A stretch of 64,000 nucleotides of DNA from Stutzerimonas stutzeri (GTDB lineage: Bacteria > Pseudomonadota > Gammaproteobacteria > Pseudomonadales > Pseudomonadaceae), in NCBI RefSeq assembly GCF_002890895.1, contig NZ_POUL01000006.1, positions 62,001 through 126,000 on the forward strand, read 5' to 3'. This document shows, piece after piece, positions 1 through 9,164 of the stretch (its first letter is position 1; each line of letters opens with the position of its first letter). The position numbers and the translations under genes were made by a program. The notes under the pieces were generated by a model, which searched no databases, had not been told where the DNA came from, and worked only from the letters and a program-made list of their open reading frames with translations.

Positions 1-737
1 ACATAGGTACCGATGCGCTGGCTCTCCAACTTGACCGGGTTAGCCGAGTAGGCCAGAAAGGCCACCAGATTCTTGATCTTCTCGTCGTATTCGGCCTCAG
101 TCAGCTCACCAGTACCAGGCACAACCGTCATCGCATGGCAGTCTTCGTGTGTGATCGGAGTACCGGTCAGCGGGTCGAACTGCTTACGGCCATCTTCGAC
201 AATCTGAACCTGCTTGCATGCTACTGACTCGCCTTCAGGCAGTTTGCTTGGCAGAACCTGGCGCCCCTGCAACGGAGCCAACACGTGAGGCATGCCCACG
301 TTCGGGAATACCGTGTTGTTGACGCCATAGGGGCGCGTAGGATCTTCGTAGAAACTGCGCAGGTAGGTGTACAGCCAGTCGTTACCCCGCACCCGCGCCA
401 CCAGCGTCAGATCCGGCGGAGCAGCGCCGAACCAGGTCTTGGCTTCATCAGGAGTCATGCCGATCTTCATGTGGTCGCCGATTTTGGCACCAGTGAAAAC
501 TATGTTGTCGAGCATGATCTCTTCGGGGATACCTAGATCTGTCGCAACACGCTCATAGCGCTGGTACTTCGCGCTGTGGCAGCCCATGCAGTAATTGGTA
601 AAGGTCTGTAGACCGTCCTGCAGGGCCACCTTGTCGGTTAGGTCAATATCGACCGGATCAAGATGAACATCAGTACCAGCGGCGAAACCAAATGCCGGCA
701 CGAGAGCAAGAATCAATGCAGCAAATTGCTTTTTCAT
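1..737 (-). CDS. petC: Cytochrome c1 (partial, C-terminus beyond left edge)
   Basis: This is the cytochrome c1 subunit of the ubiquinol:cytochrome c reductase (bc1, complex III), which passes electrons from the Rieske protein to soluble cytochrome c on the periplasmic side of the inner membrane. About 245 N-terminal codons are present. They begin with a lysine-containing, hydrophobic signal peptide (MKKQFAALI...), followed by a class I heme attachment site read as NYCMGCHSA near residue 50. The start is the ATG at 737, which overlaps the petB stop codon in a TGATG junction, so translation is probably coupled. It is the last gene of petA-petB-petC. The C-terminal membrane anchor lies outside the window. 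Confidence 0.95.
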   Translation of the reverse strand, partial: MKKQFAALILALVPAFGFAAGTDVHLDPVDIDLTDKVALQDGLQTFTNYCMGCHSAKYQRYERVATDLGIPEEIMLDNIVFTGAKIGDHMKIGMTPDEAKTWFGAAPPDLTLVARVRGNDWLYTYLRSFYEDPTRPYGVNNTVFPNVGMPHVLAPLQGRQVLPSKLPEGESVACKQVQIVEDGRKQFDPLTGTPITHEDCHAMTVVPGTGELTEAEYDEKIKNLVAFLAYSANPVKLESQRIGTY

Positions 738-1948
738 CAGCCAGCCACCCTTTGCGGAACCACTTTGGTCTTCTCGAGCTTGGTATAGAACGGCATCAGG
801 ATGAAGTAGCCGAAGTAGATAGCAGTACAGATCCGCGCGAGAAGCGTGCGCTCAGGAGTCGGAGCCAGTACGCCAAGCACACCGAGAATGATGAAGGAGA
901 TGCAGAACGCCAGCAGCGCGATCTTGCTCATCCAGCCCTTGTACTTCATGGACTTAACTGGACTGCGATCAAGCCATGGCAACACAAAAAGCACGGCAAT
1001 CGAGGCGCCCATGGCAATCACGCCAAGTAGCTTGTCCGGTACGGCACGTAGAATTGCGTAGAACGGAGTGAAGTACCAAACCGGAGCGATGTGAGCAGGC
1101 GTCTTAAAGGCGTTCGCCACTTCGAAGTTTGGCTTCTCGAGGAAATAGCCGCCCATTTCCGGGAAGAAGAACACGATGGCGCAGAACACGAAGAGGAACA
1201 CCACCACACCCACGATATCTTTAACCGTGTAGTACGGATGGAACGGAATGCCATCGAGCGGCACGCCAGCTTCGTTCTTGCTCTTCTTGATGTCGACACC
1301 CATCGGGTTGTTCGACCCCACCTCATGCAGCGCGAGGATGTGCAGCACGACCAGCCCGAGGATCACGATCGGCAGTGCGATGACATGCAGCGCAAAGAAG
1401 CGATTCAGGGTGATGCCGGAGATCAGGTAATCACCGCGAATCCACTGAGTCAGATCATCGCCGATGACAGGTATGGCACCGAACAGCGAGATGATCACCT
1501 GGGCGCCCCAGTAGGACATCTGTCCCCAGGGCAGCAGATAGCCCATGAAGGCCTCAGCCATCAACGCCAGATAGATCATCATGCCGAAGATCCAGACCAG
1601 CTCGCGCGGCTTCTGGTAGGAGCCGTACAGGATCCCTCGGAACATGTGCAGGTAGACCACGACGAAGAATGCCGATGCCCCCGTGGAATGCAGGTAGCGA
1701 ATGATCCAGCCGTATTCGACGTCTCGCATGATGTATTCGACTGAGGCGAATGCACCCTCTGCAGACGGCTCGAAGCTCATCGTCAACCAAACGCCGGTCA
1801 GGATCTGATTCACCAGAACCAACAAGGCGAGGGAGCCGAAGAAATACAGAACATTGAAGTTCTTAGGCGCATAGTACTTGCTTAGATGGTCTTCCCACAT
1901 CTTGGTCGCGGGGAAGCGCGCATCGACCCATTCCATGAATTTGCTCAT
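737..1948 (-). CDS. petB: Ubiquinol-cytochrome c reductase cytochrome b subunit
   Basis: This is the 403-aa cytochrome b of the bc1 complex, an integral membrane protein that carries the quinol oxidation (Qo) and quinone reduction (Qi) sites. The b-heme histidines are visible in RYLHSTGAS, VYLHMFRG, FALHVIAL and VVLHILALHE, spread over several hydrophobic helices. The Qo loop reads PVWY where mitochondrial and alphaproteobacterial proteins have PEWY. The ATG at 1948 is preferred over an in-frame GTG one codon earlier because it overlaps the petA TGA as TGATG, the same junction as petB/petC. It is the middle gene of the petABC operon. Confidence 0.96.
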   Translation of the reverse strand: MSKFMEWVDARFPATKMWEDHLSKYYAPKNFNVLYFFGSLALLVLVNQILTGVWLTMSFEPSAEGAFASVEYIMRDVEYGWIIRYLHSTGASAFFVVVYLHMFRGILYGSYQKPRELVWIFGMMIYLALMAEAFMGYLLPWGQMSYWGAQVIISLFGAIPVIGDDLTQWIRGDYLISGITLNRFFALHVIALPIVILGLVVLHILALHEVGSNNPMGVDIKKSKNEAGVPLDGIPFHPYYTVKDIVGVVVFLFVFCAIVFFFPEMGGYFLEKPNFEVANAFKTPAHIAPVWYFTPFYAILRAVPDKLLGVIAMGASIAVLFVLPWLDRSPVKSMKYKGWMSKIALLAFCISFIILGVLGVLAPTPERTLLARICTAIYFGYFILMPFYTKLEKTKVVPQRVAG

Positions 1949-2541
1949 CACGCGCTCTCCTGATCCACGCCGATAATGACCACAGAGTCAGTTTCGTAGG
2001 TGTGTGGGGGAACCGGCAGATTCAATGGCGCAGGTTGACCCTTGTAGACACGGCCAGCCATATCGTATTTCGAACCATGGCACGGACAGAAATAGCCACC
2101 AAGCCAATCAGCTCCGAGGTCAGCCGCCGCCACTTCCGGACGGAACGATGGAGCACAACCAAGGTGCGTACAGAGCCCGACGACAATCAGAACTTCCGGC
2201 TTGATCGAGCGAACCTGCGGATCCACATAGGCAGGCTGCACCGAGGCCTCAGACTTGGGATCGGCTACCGTATCGGTGAGCTTGTCCAGGTTCGCCAGCG
2301 CCTCATCGGTACGACGAACGATAAACACCGGCTGACCGCGCCACTCCGCCACCATTTGCTGGCCTGGCTCGATCTTGCTGATATTTACCCTAACCGGTGC
2401 ACCGGCTGCTTTGGCCTTGGCACTTGGGAACCACGATCCCACGAACGGGACCGCGGCACCCACCGCTCCTGCAGCACCTACTACCGAAGTAGCGGCTACG
2501 AGGAAGCGACGCCGGCCAGCATTCACGCCGTCATTGCTCAT
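1948..2541 (-). CDS. petA: Rieske iron-sulfur subunit of the bc1 complex
   Basis: This 197-aa protein is the Rieske 2Fe-2S subunit, which takes the first electron from quinol at the Qo site and hands it to cytochrome c1. The two cluster-binding boxes are clear: CTHLGC and CPCHGS, each supplying one Cys and one His ligand. The N-terminus has a twin-arginine-like stretch (GRRRFLVAAT) followed by a hydrophobic helix, as expected for Tat-dependent insertion with an uncleaved anchor. It is the first gene of petABC and lies about 260 bp downstream of rpsI, separated by a strong terminator, so it should have its own promoter between about 2542 and 2750. Confidence 0.96.
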   Translation of the reverse strand: MSNDGVNAGRRRFLVAATSVVGAAGAVGAAVPFVGSWFPSAKAKAAGAPVRVNISKIEPGQQMVAEWRGQPVFIVRRTDEALANLDKLTDTVADPKSEASVQPAYVDPQVRSIKPEVLIVVGLCTHLGCAPSFRPEVAAADLGADWLGGYFCPCHGSKYDMAGRVYKGQPAPLNLPVPPHTYETDSVVIIGVDQESA

Positions 2542-2750
2542 TCAGTCGTCTCCCATCAGTTTCTTATGGCCTACCGAAAGCAGGCGTCTACTACGTGCGT
2601 CAACCGTAAAACGAGGCCGCGAAAAAATTCGCCAAATGGTAAAGAAAACCCCCTCTGATGACAAGGTAATAACAGGATACAACCCTGCGCGAACCCCCGA
2701 AAATCGGGGCCTGACGCGTGACAAGCTGTCGCAGCCGCGAAACGGCAGCC

Positions 2751-2792
2751 ATAAAAAAACGCCCAGCTCCGTGAGAAGCTGGGCGTTCTTTT
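2751..2792 (-). terminator. Rho-independent terminator after rplM-rpsI (bidirectional shape)
   Basis: An 11-bp perfect stem (AACGCCCAGCT at 2758-2768 paired with AGCTGGGCGTT at 2777-2787) has an 8-nt loop. On the minus strand it is followed by a T-run (2757-2753), about 15 bp beyond the rpsI stop codon. The plus strand side also has a short T-run, so it may stop transcription from both sides. It separates the ribosomal protein operon from petABC. Confidence 0.9.
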
Positions 2793-2804
2793 GAGAAGCC
2801 TGAA

Positions 2805-3197
2805 TTAGCGCTTCGAGTACTGCGGACGCTTACGAGCCTTACGCAGACCGACCTTCTTACGTTCAACTTCGCGAGCATCGCGAGTCACGAAGCCAGCCTT
2901 ACGCAGAGCAGGACGCAGAGTCTCGTCGTATTCCATCAGGGCACGAGTGATACCGTGACGGATCGCACCGGCCTGACCACTCACACCACCACCCAGAACG
3001 GTTACGTAGATGTCGAACTTTTCGACAGTCTCGGTCAGTTCCAGAGGCTGACGAACGACCATGCGAGCGGTTTCACGCCCGAAGAAGTTGTCCAGCTCAC
3101 GGTTGTTGATGGAGATTTTGCCAGTACCCGGACGCAGGAATACGCGTGCGGTTGCAGTCTTACGACGGCCAGTGCCGTAGTTTTGAGTCGCCGACAT
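2805..3197 (-). CDS. rpsI: 30S ribosomal protein S9
   Basis: This 130-aa protein is ribosomal protein S9 (uS9), which sits in the head of the small subunit and reaches into the P site with its C-terminal tail. The sequence has the family N-terminus ([15 protein letters not shown]), the [15 protein letters not shown] stretch and the very basic end ([12 protein letters not shown]), whose final KR contacts P-site tRNA. Length is normal for bacteria. It follows rplM by 14 bp in the conserved rplM-rpsI operon and is followed by a strong terminator. Confidence 0.98.
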   Translation of the reverse strand: MSATQNYGTGRRKTATARVFLRPGTGKISINNRELDNFFGRETARMVVRQPLELTETVEKFDIYVTVLGGGVSGQAGAIRHGITRALMEYDETLRPALRKAGFVTRDAREVERKKVGLRKARKRPQYSKR

Positions 3198-3211
3198 AAT
3201 GAACTATTCCG

Positions 3212-3640
3212 TTAAATCTTCAGTTCTTGGGGCTGCTGAGCGGTATGCGGATGATTAGCACCCTTATACACCTTCAGCTTACGGTACATGTCGCGACCCA
3301 GCGGGTTCTTAGGCAGCATGCCCTTGACCGCGGTCTCGATCACACGCTCTGGCGCCTTGGCGATCAGCTTCTCGAAGTTGATCGACTTGATGCCACCCGG
3401 GAAACCGGAGTGAGAGTAGTACATCTTGTCGGTGGTTTTCGCACCGGTAACACGCACTTGCTCGGCATTGATAACGACGATGTAATCACCGGTATCGACG
3501 TGAGGGGTATATTCCGCCTTGTGCTTGCCACGCAGGCGGCTAGCGATTTCGGTTGCCAGACGACCCAGGGTCTGGCCGGCAGCGTCGACGACGAACCAGT
3601 CGCGCTTGACGGTTTCCGGTTTAGCAGTAAAAGTCTTCAT
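3212..3640 (-). CDS. rplM: 50S ribosomal protein L13
   Basis: This is the 142-aa L13 (uL13), an early-assembly protein of the large subunit. The start [20 protein letters not shown], the [16 protein letters not shown] segment and the SGFPGG loop are typical of the family. It is the first gene of rplM-rpsI. A good sigma70-type promoter lies about 45-70 bp upstream (3682-3710). The pair is usually expressed with growth rate; no leader RNA structure was recognised in front of it. Confidence 0.98.
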   Translation of the reverse strand: MKTFTAKPETVKRDWFVVDAAGQTLGRLATEIASRLRGKHKAEYTPHVDTGDYIVVINAEQVRVTGAKTTDKMYYSHSGFPGGIKSINFEKLIAKAPERVIETAVKGMLPKNPLGRDMYRKLKVYKGANHPHTAQQPQELKI

Positions 3641-4038
3641 TCGTTATAGCCTCAGGGGCCGCCCTGAAAATAAGACGGCGAATCTTACTGAATGGTGCTC
3701 GCCCTGGCAAGACCAGGACAGCCGGAAACAGACGCTATCGGGGGCTCGGGTCAGCGCGTCCGCTACGGCAGTGTTCGGTAGGCTTGGCATCCCCTACCTT
3801 GTTTTTGCGTCAACGGGCTAGGCATCCCCGGCGACAGGCTGCGGAATTATCCGGATTACCAGGCAAATAGCAAGCAGCTTCTCGCCGTTCTGAGCAAACG
3901 GCGTGTCGGGGCGAAATCATTGAGCCGCTGCCAGTAGCCGCCTACGGCGACGGGTAGCCCCGCACCACTGCGAAACAGGAAACTTATCGCCAGCGTTACC
4001 ATCCCAAACCGATATCTATTCAAACGCAAGGACACTGC
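3641..4038. other. Intergenic region between divergent rplM and tas
   Basis: This 398-bp stretch lies between divergently transcribed genes. It holds the rplM promoter (3682-3710) and, on the plus strand, a hairpin with a T-rich tail at 3777-3806 (GGTAGG, 10-nt loop, CCTACC, then TTGTTTTT) that does not follow any recognised gene. The tas promoter should lie in the last 100 bp, but no convincing -35/-10 pair was seen. No coding sequence is supported here. Confidence 0.6.
3682..3710 (-). promoter_or_regulatory. Sigma70 promoter for rplM-rpsI
   Basis: Read on the minus strand, TTGCCA (3710-3705) and TAAGAT (3687-3682) are separated by exactly 17 bp, matching the -35 and -10 consensus at four and five of six positions. 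Transcription would start near 3675, giving a leader of about 35 nt before the rplM ATG at 3640. Confidence 0.7.
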
Positions 4039-5076
4039 ATGGAAAAGCGCCAACTAGGCCGTACTGATCTTGATGTCACGGCGCTCTGCCTGGGCACCAT
4101 GACCTGGGGCGAGCAGAATGATGAAAGTGAAGCTTTCGCCCAAATGGACTGCGCGAAAGCTGCAGGCATCAATTTCGTCGACACCGCCGAAATGTATCCG
4201 GTGCCACCTAAGCCTGAGACCTATGCCACCACGGAGCGCTACATAGGCAATTACTTCAAGGCACGCGGTAATCGCGCCGACTGGATCCTGGCCAGCAAGA
4301 TCGCCGGCCCCGGCAACGGCATCAGCCACATCCGCGATGGCAAGTTGAAAATGAACCGGCAGCACATCGTTGCGGCACTTGACGCCAGCTTGCAGCGCCT
4401 GCAGACGGACTGGATCGACCTCTATCAGCTGCATTGGCCAGAGCGCAGCACCAATTTCTTTGGTCAGCTGGGCTACCACCATCAGGACCAAGACTTCACC
4501 CCAATCGAAGAAACCCTAGAAGTGCTCGACCAGCAAGTGAAAGCCGGCAAGATCCGCAATATCGGCCTGTCGAACGAAACGCCATGGGGCACCATGAAGT
4601 TTCTGCAACTCGCCGAATCCCGAGGTTGGCCCCGCGCCGTTTCGATCCAGAACCCATACAACTTACTTAACCGGACCTTTGAAGTCGGCCTCGCCGAAAT
4701 AGCCATGCGCGAGCAATGCGGTCTCCTCGCTTACTCGCCACTGGCCTTCGGCATGCTCAGCGGCAAATACGAGCAGGGTGCACGACCAGCCGGAGCACGA
4801 CTGACCCTATTCAGTCGCTTCGCACGCTACGCCAAGCCGGAGTCGCAGGCGGCATGCTCGCGGTATGTGGCGCTTGCCAGGGAGCACGGACTGAACCCTG
4901 CACAAATGGCCCTGGCCTATGTAACTCAACAGCCTTTCGTAACCAGCAACATCATCGGTGCAACTTCAATTGAGCAACTCGAAAGCAATCTCGCCAGTTC
5001 TGAATTGCGCTTGTCAGCCGAAGTACTCGAATCCATAGAAGCCATTCACACCGCGCAACCCAATCCCGCCCCCTGA
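4039..5076 (+). CDS. tas: Tas-type NADP(H)-dependent aldo-keto reductase
   Basis: This 345-aa protein is an aldo-keto reductase of the Tas/YajO group, a cytoplasmic TIM barrel that reduces carbonyls with NADPH; the natural substrate is not known. It aligns along its whole length with E. coli Tas as recalled: N-terminal GTMTWGEQN, the catalytic segment DTAEMYPVPPKPET (Asp and Tyr of the AKR tetrad), the Lys in ILASKIAGP, the His in YQLHWPE, and the cofactor-binding C-terminal part (SIQNPYNLLNR, LFSRFARY, GATSIEQL). The start has AAGGACACTGC upstream as a weak ribosome binding site. It is a single gene next to, but divergent from, the ribosomal operon. Confidence 0.93.
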   Translation: MEKRQLGRTDLDVTALCLGTMTWGEQNDESEAFAQMDCAKAAGINFVDTAEMYPVPPKPETYATTERYIGNYFKARGNRADWILASKIAGPGNGISHIRDGKLKMNRQHIVAALDASLQRLQTDWIDLYQLHWPERSTNFFGQLGYHHQDQDFTPIEETLEVLDQQVKAGKIRNIGLSNETPWGTMKFLQLAESRGWPRAVSIQNPYNLLNRTFEVGLAEIAMREQCGLLAYSPLAFGMLSGKYEQGARPAGARLTLFSRFARYAKPESQAACSRYVALAREHGLNPAQMALAYVTQQPFVTSNIIGATSIEQLESNLASSELRLSAEVLESIEAIHTAQPNPAP

Positions 5077-5166
5077 GGAATCATGGACCAATCACGCGGC
5101 AATGGTGACACTGTGCAAGCCTTGCCGTCGCCACCAGTCATAACTCTTGGCGCAAGGAGCGCATAG

Positions 5167-5859
5167 ATGATCGCTGCCGAATTGCTTGCCCCGACCAGCC
5201 TTGTGCTGGGGTGGCTGCTCTATGCCGCCGGACTGATATGGGCCTGCATGCGTGCACCCTGGGTCGAGCTGTTCAGCGATACGCGGCGCCAGCACCTGCT
5301 GTTCGGTGCGGTCCTGGCGATCTTTCTGCTTTGGTTGGTCCGCCGAGACTTCGATTCGGGTTTGTCTTTCCACTTCATTGGACTGACTGCGGTCACGCTA
5401 CTGCTCGACTGGCCCCTGGCGATTCTCGCTGCCTTTGTCGCCCAGCTTGGATTGACGGTCACAGGCCACCAGCAATTGGTTGCTCTCGGCCTGAATGGCG
5501 TGCTGCTGGTATTGATACCGGTGACGGTCACCGAAGCTTGCGCCATCGCCGTGGAGCGCACCCAGCCTCGCAACCTATTCGTCTATATATTCTTTTCAGG
5601 TTTTTTTGCGGCCGGCCTCGCGACCCTGCTCTGCATCCTGGCAGGGCTCGGAATCTTGCTGATCGACGGCCTCTATCCAATGCCGCCCTGGCTGGACGAC
5701 TTCGCTGGGTACATCTGGCTGGTGATGTTTCCCGAGGCTTTTATCAACGGCGCGGTCGTCAGTGCGCTAGTGGTGTTCTATCCGGACTGGATGGAAACAT
5801 TCAACCGCAGTCGCTACCTGCAAGCTCCATGGAAAGACGACAGCAACGATTATATGTGA
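5167..5859 (+). CDS. CbiM-like energy-coupling factor permease family protein
   Basis: This 230-aa protein is very hydrophobic, with about six or seven membrane segments, and resembles the CbiM/NikM substrate-binding family of energy-coupling factor importers. Family-like stretches are HFIGLTAVTLLLDWPLAI in the middle and FPEAFINGAVVSALVVFYPDW near the end. CbiM proteins take up cobalt or nickel together with a T component and ATPases. No such partners are nearby, and the N-terminal histidine-rich metal loop of true CbiM is not evident, so the transported substrate and even transport activity are uncertain. It follows tas by 90 bp on the same strand and is convergent with yacG. Confidence 0.75.
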   Translation: MIAAELLAPTSLVLGWLLYAAGLIWACMRAPWVELFSDTRRQHLLFGAVLAIFLLWLVRRDFDSGLSFHFIGLTAVTLLLDWPLAILAAFVAQLGLTVTGHQQLVALGLNGVLLVLIPVTVTEACAIAVERTQPRNLFVYIFFSGFFAAGLATLLCILAGLGILLIDGLYPMPPWLDDFAGYIWLVMFPEAFINGAVVSALVVFYPDWMETFNRSRYLQAPWKDDSNDYM

Positions 5860-5912
5860 GTAAGCCGTAGCGCTAGCCAGCCGCACAACCAAGCCGGGAC
5901 GCGAACGCGCCC

Positions 5913-6110
5913 TCAGTGCTGGCGCGGCGGCATATCGTCAGAGAACAGATCATCCTCAAGCTCATTACCCGGGATCGCATGCTCTTCCGACGCCCAGGCA
6001 CCTAAGTCGATCAGTTTGCACCGCTCCGAACAGAAAGGACGATTCGGACTTTTCACACTCCATTCGACCGGCGCGCCGCACGTGGGGCATTCAACAACCG
6101 TAGTACTCAT
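5913..6110 (-). CDS. yacG: DNA gyrase inhibitor YacG (zinc-binding)
   Basis: This 65-aa protein is YacG, which in E. coli binds GyrB and inhibits DNA gyrase. It has the four-cysteine zinc knuckle, seen as CPTCGAP near residue 9 and [12 protein letters not shown] near residue 27, followed by the acidic tail expected of the family ([12 protein letters not shown]). Its ATG overlaps the coaE stop codon as ATGA, so it is translationally coupled to coaE, a linkage common in gammaproteobacteria. Confidence 0.95.
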   Translation of the reverse strand: MSTTVVECPTCGAPVEWSVKSPNRPFCSERCKLIDLGAWASEEHAIPGNELEDDLFSDDMPPRQH

Positions 6111-6715
6111 TCCTGACCTCCTCGTAGCGTCAGATAAAAATCATGTAGCCGTTTGACCTCGCTTTCCAGCCAAGCCCGATCCCGATCATTGACCAGCACA
6201 TCATCAGCATGACGCAAACGTTCTTCGCGGCTGATTTGTGCGTTGAGAATGGCGCGGATCTGCGCTTCGCTGGATTGGTCACGCTGGATGGCGCGCTCCA
6301 GCTGCAGCGCCTCCGGCACATCGACCACCAACACGCGCGCAACTTGCTGGTGTTGACCGGACTCCACCAATAGGGGCGATACCATGATCGCGTACGGCGA
6401 GGTCGCCCGAGAGAGGTGCTCAGCGACTTCCCGGCGTATCAGCGGGTGCAACAGTTGCTCAAGCCATTTGCGCTGTTCAGGCTCTCGAAACACCAACTCG
6501 CGCAGTGCCGCCCTATCCAGCCCCCCGTCGGACGCAAGAACACCGTCGCCGAAACGATCAACAATCAGCCCCAGAGCCGGCCGGCCCGGCTCGACAACCC
6601 AGCGCGCAGCATGATCGGCATCGACCCAGTGCACACCGAGGCGGCCGAATGCTTCCACCACTGCGCTCTTGCCGCTGCCGATACCACCCGTCAAACCAAG
6701 CACCCAAGGCTTCAT
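6107..6715 (-). CDS. coaE: Dephospho-CoA kinase
   Basis: This 202-aa enzyme phosphorylates the 3'-hydroxyl of dephospho-CoA, the last step of coenzyme A synthesis. The P-loop [11 protein letters not shown] is at residues 8-18, followed by the DADHAAR segment that binds substrate and the family C-terminal part ([11 protein letters not shown]). The ATG at 6715 is preferred over a TTG one codon upstream. It is followed by yacG with a 4-bp overlap. In Pseudomonas coaE usually follows pilD directly; here a 355-bp gap separates them, so it may have its own promoter. Confidence 0.96.
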   Translation of the reverse strand: MKPWVLGLTGGIGSGKSAVVEAFGRLGVHWVDADHAARWVVEPGRPALGLIVDRFGDGVLASDGGLDRAALRELVFREPEQRKWLEQLLHPLIRREVAEHLSRATSPYAIMVSPLLVESGQHQQVARVLVVDVPEALQLERAIQRDQSSEAQIRAILNAQISREERLRHADDVLVNDRDRAWLESEVKRLHDFYLTLRGGQE

Positions 6716-6718
6716 CAA

Positions 6719-7070
6719 AAAACGTCCCGAGGATTAAACGACGCGCAGTAGTAACGTTTGAAATGCAAGGATGCAAGCGCAAGGGCGATCCCAACAGAAT
6801 CGCTCGACCTTTCTAGAACTGAGGAAGCCAGCTTTCACAGAGGGTGGTATGCCCATCAACACAGCACATCGCAGCCTGTAGAACCTTGAAGGGATGATGG
6901 ACACCCGAGCGCAGGGACTCAAAATTCCCGGTCACCAGAAGCTGTGCGACAACTGCAAGCAGCAACGAGCTGCTGCTCAGTCAATGGAGCCCGCGATCGC
7001 CCCACCACTGCCACGGAGTGGCCAAATAGTGGGACGGGGAAACGATGATCAACCCCTAATGCCCAGGCCG
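6719..7070. other. Intergenic region between pilD and coaE
   Basis: This stretch of about 350 bp lies between two minus-strand genes. It contains several short imperfect inverted repeats (for example around CCACTCCGTGGCAGTGG on the minus strand), but no T-run that would make a clear terminator and no supported coding sequence. Short frames through it show no recognisable protein motif. Confidence 0.5.
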
Positions 7071-7934
7071 TTAGAACCTGGCGAATTGAAGATAGGCCGA
7101 CGTGATCTCATCACCCCAGAGCAGCGCGACCCATCCCGCAATCGCGAGGTACGGGCCGAATGGAATGGTCGTGCCGCTGTCCGCCTTTTGCATGCGCAGC
7201 ATGATAGTTCCCAGGACCGCACCCACGACCGACGAGAGAAGAATGGTCAGCGGCAAAATTTGCCACCCCCCCCAAGCCCCCAGCATCGCCAGCAGCTTGA
7301 AGTCGCCATAGCCCATGCCCTCCTTGCCGGTCACGAGCTTAAACAGCCAGTACACCGACCAGAGACTTAGATACCCAGCAACTGTACCCCACATAGCATC
7401 GGGCAGCGGCGCAAACAACCCGAAATAGTTGACGATCAAGCCCAGCCAAAGCAACGGCAGCACAAGGGAGTCAGGCAGCAACTGATGATCGACATCGATC
7501 ATGCTCATCGCCAGCAGGCCCCAGGTCAGCACCAGCATTGCGCCAGCTTGCCACGAGAAGCCGAAATGCCAGGCCACATAGGCGGACAGGAGCCCACAGA
7601 GCAGCTCGACCAACGGGTAGCGACGGCTGATCGGCGCACGGCACGACGAGCATTTGCCACGCAGCGCTAGCCAGCTGACCAAGGGAATGTTCTCCCACGG
7701 GCGTATTTCATGATCGCACTGCGGACAGTGAGAGTTGGGAAGAACGAGGTTGAAGGTAGACGCGGGCTCGGCTGGCAACTCGAGAAACTCACGCGCCTGA
7801 GCACGCCAGTCCCTCTGCATCATGATCGGCAGGCGATGGATCACCACGTTGAGAAAACTGCCCACCAGCAGGCCGAGCACCAGTACGCATAAAACAAAGG
7901 CCAGCGTATTGCTGGCCAAAATGTCAAAAATCAT
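7071..7934 (-). CDS. pilD: Type IV prepilin peptidase / N-methyltransferase
   Basis: This 287-aa inner membrane enzyme cleaves the leader peptide of type IV prepilins and type II secretion pseudopilins and methylates the new N-terminal phenylalanine. The N-terminal cytoplasmic zinc module is present (CPQCDHE near residue 70 and CSSCRAP near residue 95), as are the two catalytic aspartates, one in MSMIDVDHQLLPD and one in GMGYGDFKLLAMLG. The ATG at 7934 gives a length matching P. aeruginosa PilD (290 aa); a longer frame to 7985 would add 17 residues and overlap pilC. It follows pilC by 4 bp in pilB-pilC-pilD. Confidence 0.96.
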   Translation of the reverse strand: MIFDILASNTLAFVLCVLVLGLLVGSFLNVVIHRLPIMMQRDWRAQAREFLELPAEPASTFNLVLPNSHCPQCDHEIRPWENIPLVSWLALRGKCSSCRAPISRRYPLVELLCGLLSAYVAWHFGFSWQAGAMLVLTWGLLAMSMIDVDHQLLPDSLVLPLLWLGLIVNYFGLFAPLPDAMWGTVAGYLSLWSVYWLFKLVTGKEGMGYGDFKLLAMLGAWGGWQILPLTILLSSVVGAVLGTIMLRMQKADSGTTIPFGPYLAIAGWVALLWGDEITSAYLQFARF

Positions 7935-7938
7935 GGAT

Positions 7939-9162
7939 TTATCCGACCACGCTACCCAACTGGAAGATCGGCAGATACATGGCAACGATCAGGCCACCCA
8001 CGAGCGTACCCAGAACCACCATAATCATCGGCTCCATCAAGGTCGTTAGGTTATCGACCATATTGTCGACTTCGTCTTCGTAAAAGCCAGCAACCTTGTC
8101 CAGCATCTCATCCAGCGAGCCGGACTCCTCCCCAATGGCCGTCATCTGGATTGCCATCGACGGGAACACTCCGGTCGTACGCATGGAAAAGTTGAGCTGC
8201 ACACCGGACGAAACATCGTTGCGAATTTTGTTTACAGCGTTACGGAAGACCACGTTGCCTGTCGCGCCGGCAACCGAGTCCAACGCGTCCACCAGCGGCA
8301 CCCCTGCAGCGAAGGTAGTCGCGAGCGTACGGGCATAGCGGGCCACCACAGCCTTGTACATGATGTCGCCGACAATCGGCATTTTCAAAAGGCCACGGTC
8401 GAGCGAATCGCGGAACTTCTCCGATCGTTTGTAGGCGTGCTTGAACAGAAAAGCTGCGGCAAAGAAACCGCCCCCAACCAAATACCACCACTCCTGCAGC
8501 CATCGGGATAGCCCGACCACCATCATCGTGAACGCCGGCAGTTCGGCGCCGAACCCTTGGAACACACTCTCGAACTGCGGAACCACTTTTATCAAAAGTA
8601 CGGCCGATACGATGATCGCCACCACGATGACCGCAATCGGGTAAGTCATCGCCTTTTTGATTTTAGCCTTGAGCTGCTCAGTCTTTTCCTTATAGGTCGC
8701 CACGCGGTCCAGCAGGGTTTCAAGCGCACCCGATTGCTCACCGGACTCGACCAGATTGCAGTAGAGATCATCGAAATACTGCGGCTTCTTGCGCAGCGAA
8801 CCGGCAAAGCTGTTGCCCGCTGCTACCTCCTGCTTCACCTCGTCGACCAACTTGCGCATGTTGGGGTTGTCGAAGCCCTCGCCGATGATGTCGAAGGACT
8901 GCAACAGCGGCACACCCGCCTTCATCATCGTGGCCATCTGTCGCGTGAAGAGCGCGATGTCCATCGGCTTGATCTTCTTGCCTGCGCCAAACAGCGAGAC
9001 GGCTTTCTTGCGCACCTTGAGCGGATTAATGCCTTGCTTGCGGAGTTGCGCCTTGATCAGCGCCTGGCTTTGACCCGAGAGCTCACCCTTGATCCTGCTG
9101 CCCTTGCGGTCGGTTCCTTCCCAGCTAAACACACTGGTTTTCAACGCTTTCTGCTGCGCCAT
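7939..9162 (-). CDS. pilC: Type IV pilus inner membrane platform protein PilC
   Basis: This 407-aa protein is the GspF/PilC-type inner membrane platform, which couples the PilB motor to pilin polymerisation. It has the two repeated T2SSF cytoplasmic domains (starting near residues 65 and 270, each opening with an FTRQMATMMKAGVPL or YARTLATTFAAGVPL type motif) and three strongly hydrophobic membrane segments, near residues 170, 220 and 375. It lies between pilB (2-bp gap) and pilD (4-bp gap), so the three are surely one transcript. Confidence 0.96.
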   Translation of the reverse strand: MAQQKALKTSVFSWEGTDRKGSRIKGELSGQSQALIKAQLRKQGINPLKVRKKAVSLFGAGKKIKPMDIALFTRQMATMMKAGVPLLQSFDIIGEGFDNPNMRKLVDEVKQEVAAGNSFAGSLRKKPQYFDDLYCNLVESGEQSGALETLLDRVATYKEKTEQLKAKIKKAMTYPIAVIVVAIIVSAVLLIKVVPQFESVFQGFGAELPAFTMMVVGLSRWLQEWWYLVGGGFFAAAFLFKHAYKRSEKFRDSLDRGLLKMPIVGDIMYKAVVARYARTLATTFAAGVPLVDALDSVAGATGNVVFRNAVNKIRNDVSSGVQLNFSMRTTGVFPSMAIQMTAIGEESGSLDEMLDKVAGFYEDEVDNMVDNLTTLMEPMIMVVLGTLVGGLIVAMYLPIFQLGSVVG

Positions 9163-9164
9163 GG

